Of a stretch of DNA of 64,000 nt, positions 9,170-16,696 are shown in pieces (position 1 is the first letter of the stretch; every line of letters starts with the position of its first letter). The notes under the pieces are model-generated. The model saw nothing but the letters and a program-made list of their open reading frames with translations, was not told the origin of the DNA and made no database searches. Source of the stretch: Paraburkholderia bryophila (GTDB lineage Bacteria; Pseudomonadota; Gammaproteobacteria; Burkholderiales; Burkholderiaceae); the NCBI RefSeq assembly GCF_013409255.1, contig NZ_JACCAS010000002.1, positions 682,001 to 746,000 of the forward strand. Direction: 5' to 3'. Made by a program: the position numbers and the translations under genes.

Positions 9170-9236
9170 GAGGTTCGTCCTTGCGAGGTAACGTGAGGCG
9201 CGCCGGTGAGTGGCAGCAAGCGGCAGCGACCCAGGC

Positions 9237-9701
9237 TTACGACTGAGGCGCGTCTGGAGCCAGCAACACACCCTTGGTGAATACGAAGCAGCCATAGCCG
9301 CGCTCTTCGCCCGTCGAGATCACGCAATAGGCCTTGCGCGCGCGCTCATAAAAAGCGAAACGTTCGATCGACACGAACGGCACTTCACGACCTTCGGCAG
9401 CATTGACCTCGATCTGCGCTTCGCGTTGCACGGCGGGAATCGTCTGCGGCTCGCCCACCACTTCCATCCGCGACGCGGGATGGTCGATGAACGTATCCAG
9501 CGGCATCACCGACAACACCGCGCGAATCGCACGCGGCGCGCTCACGCCATCGAGGTGGAGCAGTTCGCCCAGCACCGACTCGCGCGCGACCGAACTGCCC
9601 GGGAAGTTGGCGTCGCAGATCACGAGTTCGTCGCCGTGGCCCATCGAGCGTAGCGCATGCAGTATGTCGGCATTCAGCAGCGGGTCCAGATTCTTCAGCA
9701 C
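9237..9701 (-). CDS. RbsD/FucU family sugar mutarotase (L-fucose mutarotase-like)
   Basis: A 154-residue protein with the family blocks MGHGDELVICDANFP (His and Asp of the sugar site) near residue 20 and RFAFYERARKAYCVISTGE (active-site Tyr) near the C-terminus, which place it closer to FucU than to RbsD. Such proteins interconvert the alpha and beta anomers of L-fucose or a similar sugar. The GTG at 9701 is chosen because AAGGAGAG lies at ideal distance, and LKNLDPLLNADIL matches the family start. No fucose catabolic gene is adjacent, so it is an isolated copy here. Confidence 0.85.
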   Translation of the reverse strand: MLKNLDPLLNADILHALRSMGHGDELVICDANFPGSSVARESVLGELLHLDGVSAPRAIRAVLSVMPLDTFIDHPASRMEVVGEPQTIPAVQREAQIEVNAAEGREVPFVSIERFAFYERARKAYCVISTGEERGYGCFVFTKGVLLAPDAPQS

Positions 9702-9748
9702 GGTCTCTCCTTGAGGTCCGATTGGCGGCTTGCCGCCGGGGGTGGACG

Positions 9749-10264
9749 CTAGGTCCAGGTCACGCAAAGCGATGGTTGCGCGCGCTTCGCCTGCGCGTCT
9801 GTGTTCAGGCGGGCGCCTGACGACGAACGACGCTCGACACGGGCGGCGCAACGCTTCGACTCGCTTTCCGACGAACGATTGTAGCAAGCAACGTGAGCCC
9901 TTTCCGCGCCAACCGGCAGGGGCTGCGCGAGACCTTGCCGGATGACGGCGCGTGACTCGTTGCCGGGGTTTAGCGCCGGGCGGCCCTCGCGCGTGGCGTG
10001 TGTCTCATGCCGGGCGTGCGTGTCATGCCCAGCAGCACGCCCGCCGCACTGCCAGCGCAGCCACCCGAGCGCCGCCAGCAACAAGAGACCCACGCCGCCC
10101 AGCACCGGCTCGCGCCAGGCGAGCAGCGCGGTAAAGGTGAAGGCGCGCGTGCCGGCAAGTAGCGCGAAACCGGCGATGGCGCTGCAAAACGCGTCGACAG
10201 CGCCCGACAAACGTGCAAACGCGACGACAGTACCGGGAACCGTGACGGCGGCGGGCTCATGCAT
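9749..10264 (-). CDS. Hypothetical small membrane protein (uncertain)
   Basis: An open frame of 171 codons starts at an ATG preceded by CGGAG (complement of about 10270). The first 70 residues hold two hydrophobic stretches (AFCSAIAGFALLAGT and LGGVGLLLLAALGWLRW). The remainder is Arg/Ser-rich and looks less like a real protein, so the gene may end earlier through a frameshift or may be degraded. It lies 26 bp downstream of the NTF2-like gene on the same strand. No family recognised. Confidence 0.4.
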   Translation of the reverse strand: MHEPAAVTVPGTVVAFARLSGAVDAFCSAIAGFALLAGTRAFTFTALLAWREPVLGGVGLLLLAALGWLRWQCGGRAAGHDTHARHETHATREGRPALNPGNESRAVIRQGLAQPLPVGAERAHVACYNRSSESESKRCAARVERRSSSGARLNTDAQAKRAQPSLCVTWT

Positions 10265-10290
10265 GATTTTCTCCGTAAAAAGGTTGTGGG

Positions 10291-10659
10291 TCAGGCGCCG
10301 CCCGGCGCCTCGTCGAGAAAGCCCGTCACCGCTTGCAGACGGCCGCGCGAGTCGATCATGCCGAAATCGGATCCCTTGACGATCGCGTCGCCCGCCGGCG
10401 TGATCAGCGCCCACGAAAAACGCAGCCGGTTCGCGAAGCCGTCCACGTCGGTGGTGCGGCGAAACGTGTGATGCGGAAAGCGCTCGTGGACCGCACGGAT
10501 CATCGCGTCGATGCCGTCGTGACCCGCGCCGGCCAGCAGCGGATCGCGATAGTCGGCGTCGGCGCTCCAGGTCGCCGCGATCAACTCGCGACGGCGTGCG
10601 CCATCGGTTTCGTTCCATGCGTCGAAATAACGGTCGATCAGATCGGTATGCGCATTCAT
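10291..10659 (-). CDS. Nuclear transport factor 2-like (SnoaL-type) protein
   Basis: A 122-residue alpha+beta cone-fold protein. It starts with DLIDRYFDAWNETDGARRRELI and contains ADYRDPLLAGAGHDGIDAMI, typical of SnoaL-like ketosteroid isomerase-superfamily proteins. AAGGAG lies upstream of the ATG at 10659, which excludes the longer frame. It may be a small isomerase, hydrolase or ligand-binding protein. The neighbouring genes give no clear pathway. Confidence 0.78.
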   Translation of the reverse strand: MNAHTDLIDRYFDAWNETDGARRRELIAATWSADADYRDPLLAGAGHDGIDAMIRAVHERFPHHTFRRTTDVDGFANRLRFSWALITPAGDAIVKGSDFGMIDSRGRLQAVTGFLDEAPGGA

Positions 10660-10962
10660 CTCAGACTCCTTCGCGAACTTGACTGAGCGCAACGCTCGGC
10701 AGACAGGGGGTCGACGGCGGGCTCGGAGTGAAGATTGACGGCTACGGTGCGGTGAGTCGATTACGTGGGAGGTAAGCATCTCGATGCGCCGCCAGGCAGC
10801 GGCCTTCGTCGGAATCTTGCCGAGTCACCGGATTAGCCATTCGGCTGAATCGTCAGCGGCGCAAGCAGCCGCTAATCTCGTGTGGGAATTTGGGGGCCGC
10901 GCAACGTCGTCGCGCGGCAGTCGACGAACCGAACGAACCGGGGCAGGAGCCGCTTTATTAAT
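10660..10962. other. Divergent intergenic region before the toxin-antitoxin pair
   Basis: About 300 bp with no supported gene. The right part becomes AT-richer (10950-11000). A small dyad GTATC-TTAGTG-GATAC at 10986-11001, just inside the chosen toxin frame, could be an operator of the toxin-antitoxin operon if translation in fact starts later (GTG 11029). Confidence 0.45.
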
Positions 10963-11334
10963 ATGGATTCCACACTTGTAAATACGTATCTTAGTGGATA
11001 CACTCCTCGACAGATCGTTTCACCACCGGTGTACACGGTCAACCGCACCGAAACATTCGACACCTGGCTTGCCCATCTCGCGGATTTAAGAGCGAGAGCG
11101 AAAATCCTCGTGCGGATCCGGCGTGCGGAGCGAGGTCATTTCGGCGAAATGAAGTTGCTGGAAGACGGTGTGTCCGAGATGTGCATCGATTGGGGACCCG
11201 GCTATCGGGCCTACTTCGCGCGTGAAGGGCGCATGGTGTATCTGCTGCTCTGCGGGGGCGATAAGTCTACCCAGGCGGTCGATATCAAGCATGCCAAAAC
11301 AATGTGGGCCGAACTCAGAAAGGAACTGTCATGA
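10963..11334 (+). CDS. RelE/ParE-superfamily (HigB-like) addiction module killer protein
   Basis: The core VNRTETFDTWLAHLADLRARAKILVRIRRAERGHFGE...CIDWGPGYRAYFAREG..VYLLLCGGDKSTQ is the hallmark of the about 100-residue addiction module killer family within the RelE/ParE superfamily. Members are usually ribosome-dependent mRNA interferases, but the target of this one is not known. The start is uncertain: ATG 10963 has CAGGAG 13 bases upstream, while GTG 11029 would give the family-typical length but has no visible ribosome site. The stop overlaps the antitoxin start by 4 bp. Toxin-first order matches higBA-type loci. Confidence 0.85.
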   Translation: MDSTLVNTYLSGYTPRQIVSPPVYTVNRTETFDTWLAHLADLRARAKILVRIRRAERGHFGEMKLLEDGVSEMCIDWGPGYRAYFAREGRMVYLLLCGGDKSTQAVDIKHAKTMWAELRKELS

Positions 11335-11633
11335 GCAAGATTAAAACCGCACGGTTCGACGCAGCGCATTACCTCGATAGCGAGGCAATGATCGCCGAAT
11401 ATCTCAACGCAGCACTCGAAGAAGGCGACGCCGACCTGCTGCTCGCCGCGATCGCAGACATCGCCAAAGCGCGCGGTATCGCCAAGGTCGCATCAGACGC
11501 AGGGCTCGGGCGCGAAAGCCTCTATAAAACACTTGCACCGGGCTCCAAGCCGCGCATGGACACGGTGTTCAAACTGCTGCGCGCGCTGGGCGTCAAACTT
11601 AACGCCGTGCCGGAAGGCGTGGCTGCCGCGTGA
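11331..11633 (+). CDS. HigA-like addiction module antidote protein (HTH)
   Basis: A 100-residue protein with a short N-terminal toxin-binding arm (FDAAHYLDSEAMIAEYLNAALEEGD) and a C-terminal helix-turn-helix (about residues 50-95, IAKVASDAGLGRESLYKTLA). It starts inside the toxin stop (ATGA). It should neutralise the toxin and repress the operon. The pair is compact and typical of type II systems. The antidote family assignment is firm; the operator is not certain. Confidence 0.88.
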   Translation: MSKIKTARFDAAHYLDSEAMIAEYLNAALEEGDADLLLAAIADIAKARGIAKVASDAGLGRESLYKTLAPGSKPRMDTVFKLLRALGVKLNAVPEGVAAA

Positions 11634-11753
11634 TCGCGTCGGTTGCGTTGCGCTCGCGGTGGGCCTTCTGGTGGCGTGGGGGTGGGCGGCATGCGTTGGT
11701 ATCGAAGAGGGCACGAAGCGGTTACGGGCATTCGTAAATTCTCCCGGGGTATT

Positions 11754-11774
11754 CCATTACCTGTCAGGTAATGG
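11754..11774. promoter_or_regulatory. Perfect 21-bp palindrome upstream of the XRE/MmyB-type regulator
   Basis: CCATTACCTG at 11754-11763 and CAGGTAATGG at 11765-11774 form 10-bp perfect inverted arms around one central T. It lies 33 bp before the chosen ATG of the regulator gene and would overlap its promoter or early leader. The likely role is autoregulation by the HTH protein. A hairpin role in RNA is less likely because the loop would be too small. Confidence 0.7.
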
Positions 11775-11806
11775 ATCGCTGGCGTGCTTTGGCTATCATC
11801 GGTGTC

Positions 11807-12673
11807 ATGAACACACTCTCTCTTGCGCACACCGCGCCGTCGTCGCCAACATCGCCATCGGCTAGCCGCACTGTCGGCGATCTGCTTCGCGAATGGCGTC
11901 AGCGGCGAAGAATGAGCCAGTTGCTGCTCGCCACCGAGGCCGATGTTTCAACCCGGCATTTGAGCTTCGTCGAATCGGGCCGCGCGGTGCCGAGTCGGGA
12001 AATGGTCATGCATCTTGCCGAGCGGCTCGACGTTCCGCTGCGTGCGCGCAATGCGTTGCTGGTCGCCGCGGGCTACGCGCCGCTGTTCCGCGAGCGCCCG
12101 TTGTCGGACCCGCAACTCGCCGCGGCACGCGAGGCCGTCGAGCTGGTGCTGAAAGGACACGAGCCCTACCCGGCGCTGGCAATCGACCGTCACTGGACTA
12201 TCGTCGCGTCGAACAATGCGCTCGCGCCGCTGCTGTCCGGCGCCAGTCCCGAACTGTTGAAACCACCGGTCAACGCGCTGCGGTTGAGCTTGCATCCGGA
12301 CGGCATCGCTGGGTCGATCGTCAATTGGCATGCATGGCGCGAGCACGCGCTCACGCGACTGCAACGGCAAATCGAAGTGAGCGGCGACGGCACCTTGAGC
12401 GCACTGCGCGACGAGTTAGCTGCGTACCCCGCGCCACCCAGCGCCGAGGAGGCGGAGCACGACAGCGCGGCGGTCAATCAGATTGCCGTGCCGTTGCGGT
12501 TGCGCACACCGATCGGCGAGCTATCGTTTTTCAGCACGACCACCGTATTCGGCACACCAGTAGACGTAACGCTTTCGGAACTCGCCATTGAAGCGTTCTT
12601 TCCCGCCGATCAGCAAACCGCAGCCGCGCTGCGCGAGTTCGCCGACAGCCAACGTGCCGAAGCCGCCTCGTAG
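11807..12673 (+). CDS. XRE-family regulator with MmyB-like ligand-binding domain
   Basis: A 288-residue protein. Residues about 23-77 form an XRE helix-turn-helix (LLREWRQRRRMSQLLLATEADVSTRHLSFVESGRAVPSREMV, read as separate motifs). The C-terminal two thirds is an MmyB-like PAS-type domain (EPYPALAIDRHWTIVASN, NALRLSLHPDGIAG, NWHAWREHAL, TPIGELSFFSTTTVFGTP). Such regulators usually control a neighbouring short-chain dehydrogenase or oxidoreductase gene, but none is next to this one. The ATG at 11807 is chosen over 11771 because the latter lies inside the palindrome. It is followed by a GNAT gene. Confidence 0.85.
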   Translation: MNTLSLAHTAPSSPTSPSASRTVGDLLREWRQRRRMSQLLLATEADVSTRHLSFVESGRAVPSREMVMHLAERLDVPLRARNALLVAAGYAPLFRERPLSDPQLAAAREAVELVLKGHEPYPALAIDRHWTIVASNNALAPLLSGASPELLKPPVNALRLSLHPDGIAGSIVNWHAWREHALTRLQRQIEVSGDGTLSALRDELAAYPAPPSAEEAEHDSAAVNQIAVPLRLRTPIGELSFFSTTTVFGTPVDVTLSELAIEAFFPADQQTAAALREFADSQRAEAAS

Positions 12674-12726
12674 CCATTGCTTCACGCCGCGAGAGCGGGC
12701 AAGCTTGAGGGCTTAGCGGCGCACAC

Positions 12727-13332
12727 ATGCACTGCTCAACCCGCACGCACCGAGGGCTGCACTTGAACGACGCCACCGCTGTATTCATCCGCCAACTCGG
12801 CCTCGCGGATCGCGACGCTTATTTTCAGCTTCGCTTGCGCGGGCTGAAGGCGCATCCGGATTCGTTCGGCCAGAGCTATGAGGAAGCGCTAGCGAAAGGC
12901 CCCGAGCAACACGACGCGAGATTGCAAGGTTTGCGCGCCGCCGAGGGGGAGTTTTTGCTCGGCGCTTTTGCATCGACGGGGACATCGGCAGACACACCGG
13001 CGGACATACCCGCAGATTCACCGTTGCTCGGCATAGTAGGCCTATCGCGCAACCAGCATGACAAGGAACGGCACAAGGCGGCCGTAGTCGGCATGTACGT
13101 CGCGCCCGAAGCAGCGGGCCGCGGCATCGGCCGCGCATTGCTTAGCGAGTTGCTGGCGCGCGCTGCGCGGATCGACGGTCTGCGCCAAATCCAGTTGATG
13201 GTTGGCAGCCACAACGAGGGCGCGCGCCGGCTCTACGAATCGGTCGGCTTTAGCAAGTACGGTTGTGAAGTGGATGCATTGAATGTCGGCGGTGTGTTTC
13301 ACGATGCCGATCTGATGGTGCGCTTCATGTAA
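12727..13332 (+). CDS. GNAT family N-acetyltransferase
   Basis: About 201 residues. The acetyl-CoA pyrophosphate-binding loop is visible in VVGMYVAPEAAGRGIGRALLSELL (R-G-x-G-R type), followed by the C-terminal NEGARRLYESVGF motif. An insert around residues 84-95 repeats Thr/Ala/Asp-Ala-Pro units (TSADTPADIPADS). The acceptor is unknown; the general form resembles small-molecule or antibiotic acetyltransferases. The start is not certain: the first 15 residues lack conservation signs, and a TTG at about 12763 follows a GAGG. Confidence 0.8.
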   Translation: MHCSTRTHRGLHLNDATAVFIRQLGLADRDAYFQLRLRGLKAHPDSFGQSYEEALAKGPEQHDARLQGLRAAEGEFLLGAFASTGTSADTPADIPADSPLLGIVGLSRNQHDKERHKAAVVGMYVAPEAAGRGIGRALLSELLARAARIDGLRQIQLMVGSHNEGARRLYESVGFSKYGCEVDALNVGGVFHDADLMVRFM

Positions 13333-14239
13333 CAGGTCTTCACGCGAGGTCGCCCGCCTGCCCGGGGGCGCGATTCGTGCCATCTTTTTAGCCCTCTCCT
13401 CGCGACATCCCGACAAGGCTCACCAGCGGTGTTTTTCGGCGCCTGCCACCGGCACACTAATCGGCCGCCCGGTAGTCGGCCTTGTCGTGCCGGCCGCCCC
13501 CCGCGCTAGCCGGCGGCCCGATGCTCGGCTACGGCGCCCGCCTGGCCTAGGGTTGTAACATCGGCGCCTATTCCTACGGCATTGTGTCAGGCCGCCTGCA
13601 CGGCTAGCTGGGGCGCGTCGCCGCGTTTGCGGCAACGTGCTCGGCACGCGTCTGCGCCCCCTTTTCGGCCTCGAAGTCGAACGCGTTGGACAGACCGGTT
13701 GCTAAACGTTACGTAAGACGTTACAAATGCGGCCCGGTTTGTAACTGGGGCCACACCGGTCAGTTACATCTTCGATTTGTCCCTCTAGCGACCTGAACGA
13801 GCGGTATATATTACTTAATATTGCGTTCGCTTTCTGTTTCCTTTCTTGTCGCAGCGCAAATTACCGCACCGGGAGCGCACTTTCGCATTTGTTCATATGA
13901 TTAAGCCAGGCGCCCACTGGACAAGGGTTTCCATGGATCAGACAAAAAATTTCGACAGCAAAAAATCTGCTAGGCATTGACTATTACAGCACCGTGAAAG
14001 AGTTACCGAAATTTGATGTATCTTTTTGAGATATTTTTTAGAGAAGGGATTGATTTCTTGTTTTGCCCTTCATACAATTCGTCCCAAGCTGTTACGAAAT
14101 GTAACGCGATGTATCAAAAGGTCGCCGTCTGTATCAAGTCGGTGACATGTAGCCGGAGGTTATCGTTTCCGGCGAGGCAGAAAAGACATAACGGCAAAAA
14201 ATGCCGACATAGTAATTCGGGGCTTCGGAAACAGAGAAA
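13333..14239. other. Long non-coding leader/intergenic region upstream of flhDC
   Basis: About 907 bp without a supported gene. The left half (to about 13690) is GC-rich and contains in-frame scraps that might be a decayed gene. The right half is clearly AT-richer (for example 13800-13830 and 14010-14060). Repeated GTTAC/GTAAC words occur at 13705-13750 and again near 13760 and 14090-14105. This is the expected place for complex control of the flagellar master operon. I could not fix a promoter. Confidence 0.5.
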
Positions 14240-14560
14240 ATGGACCGTAGCAGCGAGACGCTGGATTCAATCCGCGAGATTAACTTGTCTTACATCATGC
14301 TTGCGCAACGTATGTTGCGTGAGGACAAACCGGTCGGCATGTTCCGTCTCGGTCTGTCGTCGGAACTGGCTGACTTGCTGGCGGGCTTGTCGCTCGCGCA
14401 AATCGTCAAGCTGGCCGCTTCCGATCAGCTTTTGTGCTTTTTCCGCTTCAACGACCACGCTATGTTGTCGGCGTTGACGCAAACCACGAAGCACGCCGCC
14501 GTTGCACCGACTCACGCGGCGATCCTGCTGGCAGGCCAACCTGCCGAGCAGTTTGCTTAA
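14240..14560 (+). CDS. flhD: Flagellar transcriptional activator FlhD
   Basis: A 106-residue protein with the FlhD core (IREINLSYIMLAQRMLREDKP, GMFRLGLSSELADLLAGLSLAQIVKLA, LLCFFRF). With FlhC it forms the heterohexameric D4C2 activator of class II flagellar promoters. It is followed 14 bp later by flhC. The ribosome site is weak (ACAGAGAAA). No motAB, che or flagellar structural gene follows; the next gene is a convergent mntH. This suggests an isolated or second copy of the operon. Confidence 0.93.
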   Translation: MDRSSETLDSIREINLSYIMLAQRMLREDKPVGMFRLGLSSELADLLAGLSLAQIVKLAASDQLLCFFRFNDHAMLSALTQTTKHAAVAPTHAAILLAGQPAEQFA

Positions 14561-14574
14561 TCGAGGTGACTGCA

Positions 14575-15144
14575 ATGCTCAAGCGTAGCCTGACGGAAGA
14601 CGCACAAGAAGTATTCCGTGCGATCGCGCTGATCGAACTGGGCGCCCGTATGCAGGTGCTCGAGAGTGAGTTGACGCTCTCGCGCGACCGCATGATCCGC
14701 CTGTACCGCGAGGTCAAAGGCGTATCGCCGCCCAAGGGCATGCTGCCGTTCTCGGCGGACTGGTATATGACGTGGCTGGCGAACATCCACGCTTCGTTGT
14801 TCTATAACACGTACCTGTTCCTGAAGAACGAAGCGCGTTGCTCGCATCTGGACGCGCTGACCAAAGGGTATCGGCTGTATCTGGAACATTGCCACCACAG
14901 CGAATCTGAACCGGTGCTGGATTTGACGCGCGCATGGACGCTGGTGCGCTTCTTCGACGCCAACATTCTGCAACTGACCAAGTGCTGCCGTTGCACCGGC
15001 AAGTTCGTCGCGCATAAGCACGACCTGCAGCACAATGTGGTGTGCGGTGCTTGCCAGCCGCCGTCGCGCGCCGGCAAGACGAAGAAGGCAGCAGCCGCTC
15101 GCCAGGAAGCGCTCGAAGCCGCGCAGATCGCGCAAGCCGCCTGA
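14575..15144 (+). CDS. flhC: Flagellar transcriptional activator FlhC
   Basis: A 189-residue protein. The FlhC body is clear (LIELGARMQVLESELTLSRDRM, FSADWYMTWLANIHASLF), and the zinc-binding cysteines appear as CCRCTGKF and VVCGAC near residues 140-161. GAGGTGA precedes the ATG at 14575. The C-terminal tail is Lys/Ala/Gln-rich (TKKAAAARQEALEAAQIAQAA is split here only for description). It acts as the DNA-binding partner of FlhD. A strong terminator follows, so the operon ends here. Confidence 0.94.
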   Translation: MLKRSLTEDAQEVFRAIALIELGARMQVLESELTLSRDRMIRLYREVKGVSPPKGMLPFSADWYMTWLANIHASLFYNTYLFLKNEARCSHLDALTKGYRLYLEHCHHSESEPVLDLTRAWTLVRFFDANILQLTKCCRCTGKFVAHKHDLQHNVVCGACQPPSRAGKTKKAAAARQEALEAAQIAQAA

Positions 15145-15194
15145 GTCGAAGTTATTCGACGAGGGCTGGTCCGGCCCGACTCGAACCGAAGCCT

Positions 15195-15235
15195 GAAAAA
15201 CAAAAGGTCCGCCATTGAGCGGACCTTTGTTTTTC
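15195..15235. terminator. Bidirectional intrinsic terminator between flhC and mntH
   Basis: GGTCCGC (15207-15213 region) pairs with GCGGACC, extended by A-rich/T-rich arms (AAAAACAAAA and TTTGTTTTT) on both sides, so U-runs form in either direction. It lies about 50 bp after the flhC stop and about 70 bp after the mntH stop on the other strand. Confidence 0.85.
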
Positions 15236-15306
15236 TACGGCGTCTGATTTGCCGCAGCGTGGCGCCGCGACACTTCACGCGACGCCGGTCGAGCCATCGA
15301 CTCAGC

Positions 15307-16635
15307 TCAGTCGACCAGTCCGATCGTCTGCACCACCAGCCACAGATTAGCCACGCTGATCACCACGAACAGCGTCCACGCGACGAATCGCGTCAGCAGC
15401 GTATTGGCGAATTCGCCCATCAGCGAACGGTCGCCGGTCATCCTGATCAGCGGATAAAGCGCGAACGGCAATTGCAGGCTCAACACGACCTGGCTGGCGA
15501 CCAGCAACTTGCCGACCGCGCCATTGCCCATCATCTGCACGCCGATCAATGCGGGAATCAAGGCCAGCGCGCGGGTGATGAAGCGGCGTTGCCAGCACGG
15601 AATTTTCAGGTTCAGGAAGCCTTCCATGATGACCTGCCCCGCGACCGTGCCGGTGAAGGTCGAGCTTTGTCCCGACGCGAGCAGCGCAATGGCGAACAAC
15701 ACTGCCGCGAAGCCGGTGCCGACGATCGGCGCAAGCAGCTTGTAAGCGTCTTCGATTTCAGTGACCTGAGTATGGCCATTGGCATGAAACGCGGCCGCGG
15801 CGAGAATCAGGATCGCCATGTTGATCAGCAGCGCGATCACCAGCGACACGATGGTATCGAGCCGCGACATGCCGATCGCCGAGCGGATACTCGCGGGATC
15901 GCGCTTCACCGCACGCGTCTGCACGATCGACGAATGCAGGTAGAGGTTGTGCGGCATGACGGTCGCGCCAAGAATGCCGATGGCCAGATACAGCGGTTCG
16001 CGCGAATTCAGCGCCTGCCACGACGGAATCAGCCCCAGCGCGACCGACGGCCAATGCGGCTTCACCAACGCGAGTTCCACGATATACCCCACGCCGATGG
16101 TCGCGATCAGGCCGAGCATGATCGCTTCGAGGTCGCGGAAATTTTTGCCCTTCAGGCCGAGCACGATCAGCGTATCGAATGCGGTCAGCAGCACGCCGGT
16201 GGTCAGCGAGCATTTGAAGAGCAGATGGAAAGCGAGCGCGCCGCCGAGCACTTCGGCCAGATCGCACGCCACGATCGACACTTCCGCGAGCACCCATTGA
16301 AAGCGCGCCACCGCCGGCGAATAACGCGCGCTCGATAGTTGCGCAAGATCACGCCCGGTCGCGATACCCAGACGCATGCTCAGGCATTGCAGCGCAATGG
16401 CCGCGAGACTGGACAGTACGACGACGAACAGCAGGCTGTAACCATAGCGCGAGCCGGCTTCGATGTCGGTCGCCCAGTTGCCGGGGTCCATGTAGCCGAT
16501 CGAAATCAGCAGGCCGGGACCGGCGAATTGCAGAATCTTTTTCCAGAACGGCGCGCCTTGCGTGATGGCGACCGAGCCTTGCACCTCGGATGGGCAAAAC
16601 GGCGCCGTGGCGGTAGTGGGTAGTTTGAACTGCAA
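15307..16635 (-). CDS. mntH: NRAMP-family Mn2+/Fe2+ transporter MntH
   Basis: About 442 residues with 11 hydrophobic segments. Both NRAMP metal-site motifs are present: DPGNW in segment 1 (GYMDPGNWATDIEAG) and MPHN in segment 6 (VMPHNLYLHSS). It imports Mn2+ with protons. The TTG at 16635 (LQFKLPTTATAPFCPSE) is chosen because it gives the family length and has GAGAGA upstream. An ATG at 16731 would overlap the upstream gene by 35 bp. The preceding SfnB-like gene is on the same strand only 61 bp away, so partial co-transcription is possible. Confidence 0.9.
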   Translation of the reverse strand: MQFKLPTTATAPFCPSEVQGSVAITQGAPFWKKILQFAGPGLLISIGYMDPGNWATDIEAGSRYGYSLLFVVVLSSLAAIALQCLSMRLGIATGRDLAQLSSARYSPAVARFQWVLAEVSIVACDLAEVLGGALAFHLLFKCSLTTGVLLTAFDTLIVLGLKGKNFRDLEAIMLGLIATIGVGYIVELALVKPHWPSVALGLIPSWQALNSREPLYLAIGILGATVMPHNLYLHSSIVQTRAVKRDPASIRSAIGMSRLDTIVSLVIALLINMAILILAAAAFHANGHTQVTEIEDAYKLLAPIVGTGFAAVLFAIALLASGQSSTFTGTVAGQVIMEGFLNLKIPCWQRRFITRALALIPALIGVQMMGNGAVGKLLVASQVVLSLQLPFALYPLIRMTGDRSLMGEFANTLLTRFVAWTLFVVISVANLWLVVQTIGLVD

Positions 16636-16696
16636 GCGTGGAATCTCTCGAGGAGGATAAAGCGCGGCGCCTCGTATCGAGGCGCCGCGAGCCGCC

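Noticed and set aside
13440..13690. Scraps such as IGAYSYGIVSGRL in the flhD leader, looking like a decayed acyltransferase gene
   Set aside because: Too short and broken by stops to name a family; kept only as a remark on the intergenic region.
14013..14477. Open frame of 154 codons before and over flhD
   Set aside because: It overlaps flhD in another frame, has an odd Cys/Arg composition and no ribosome site.
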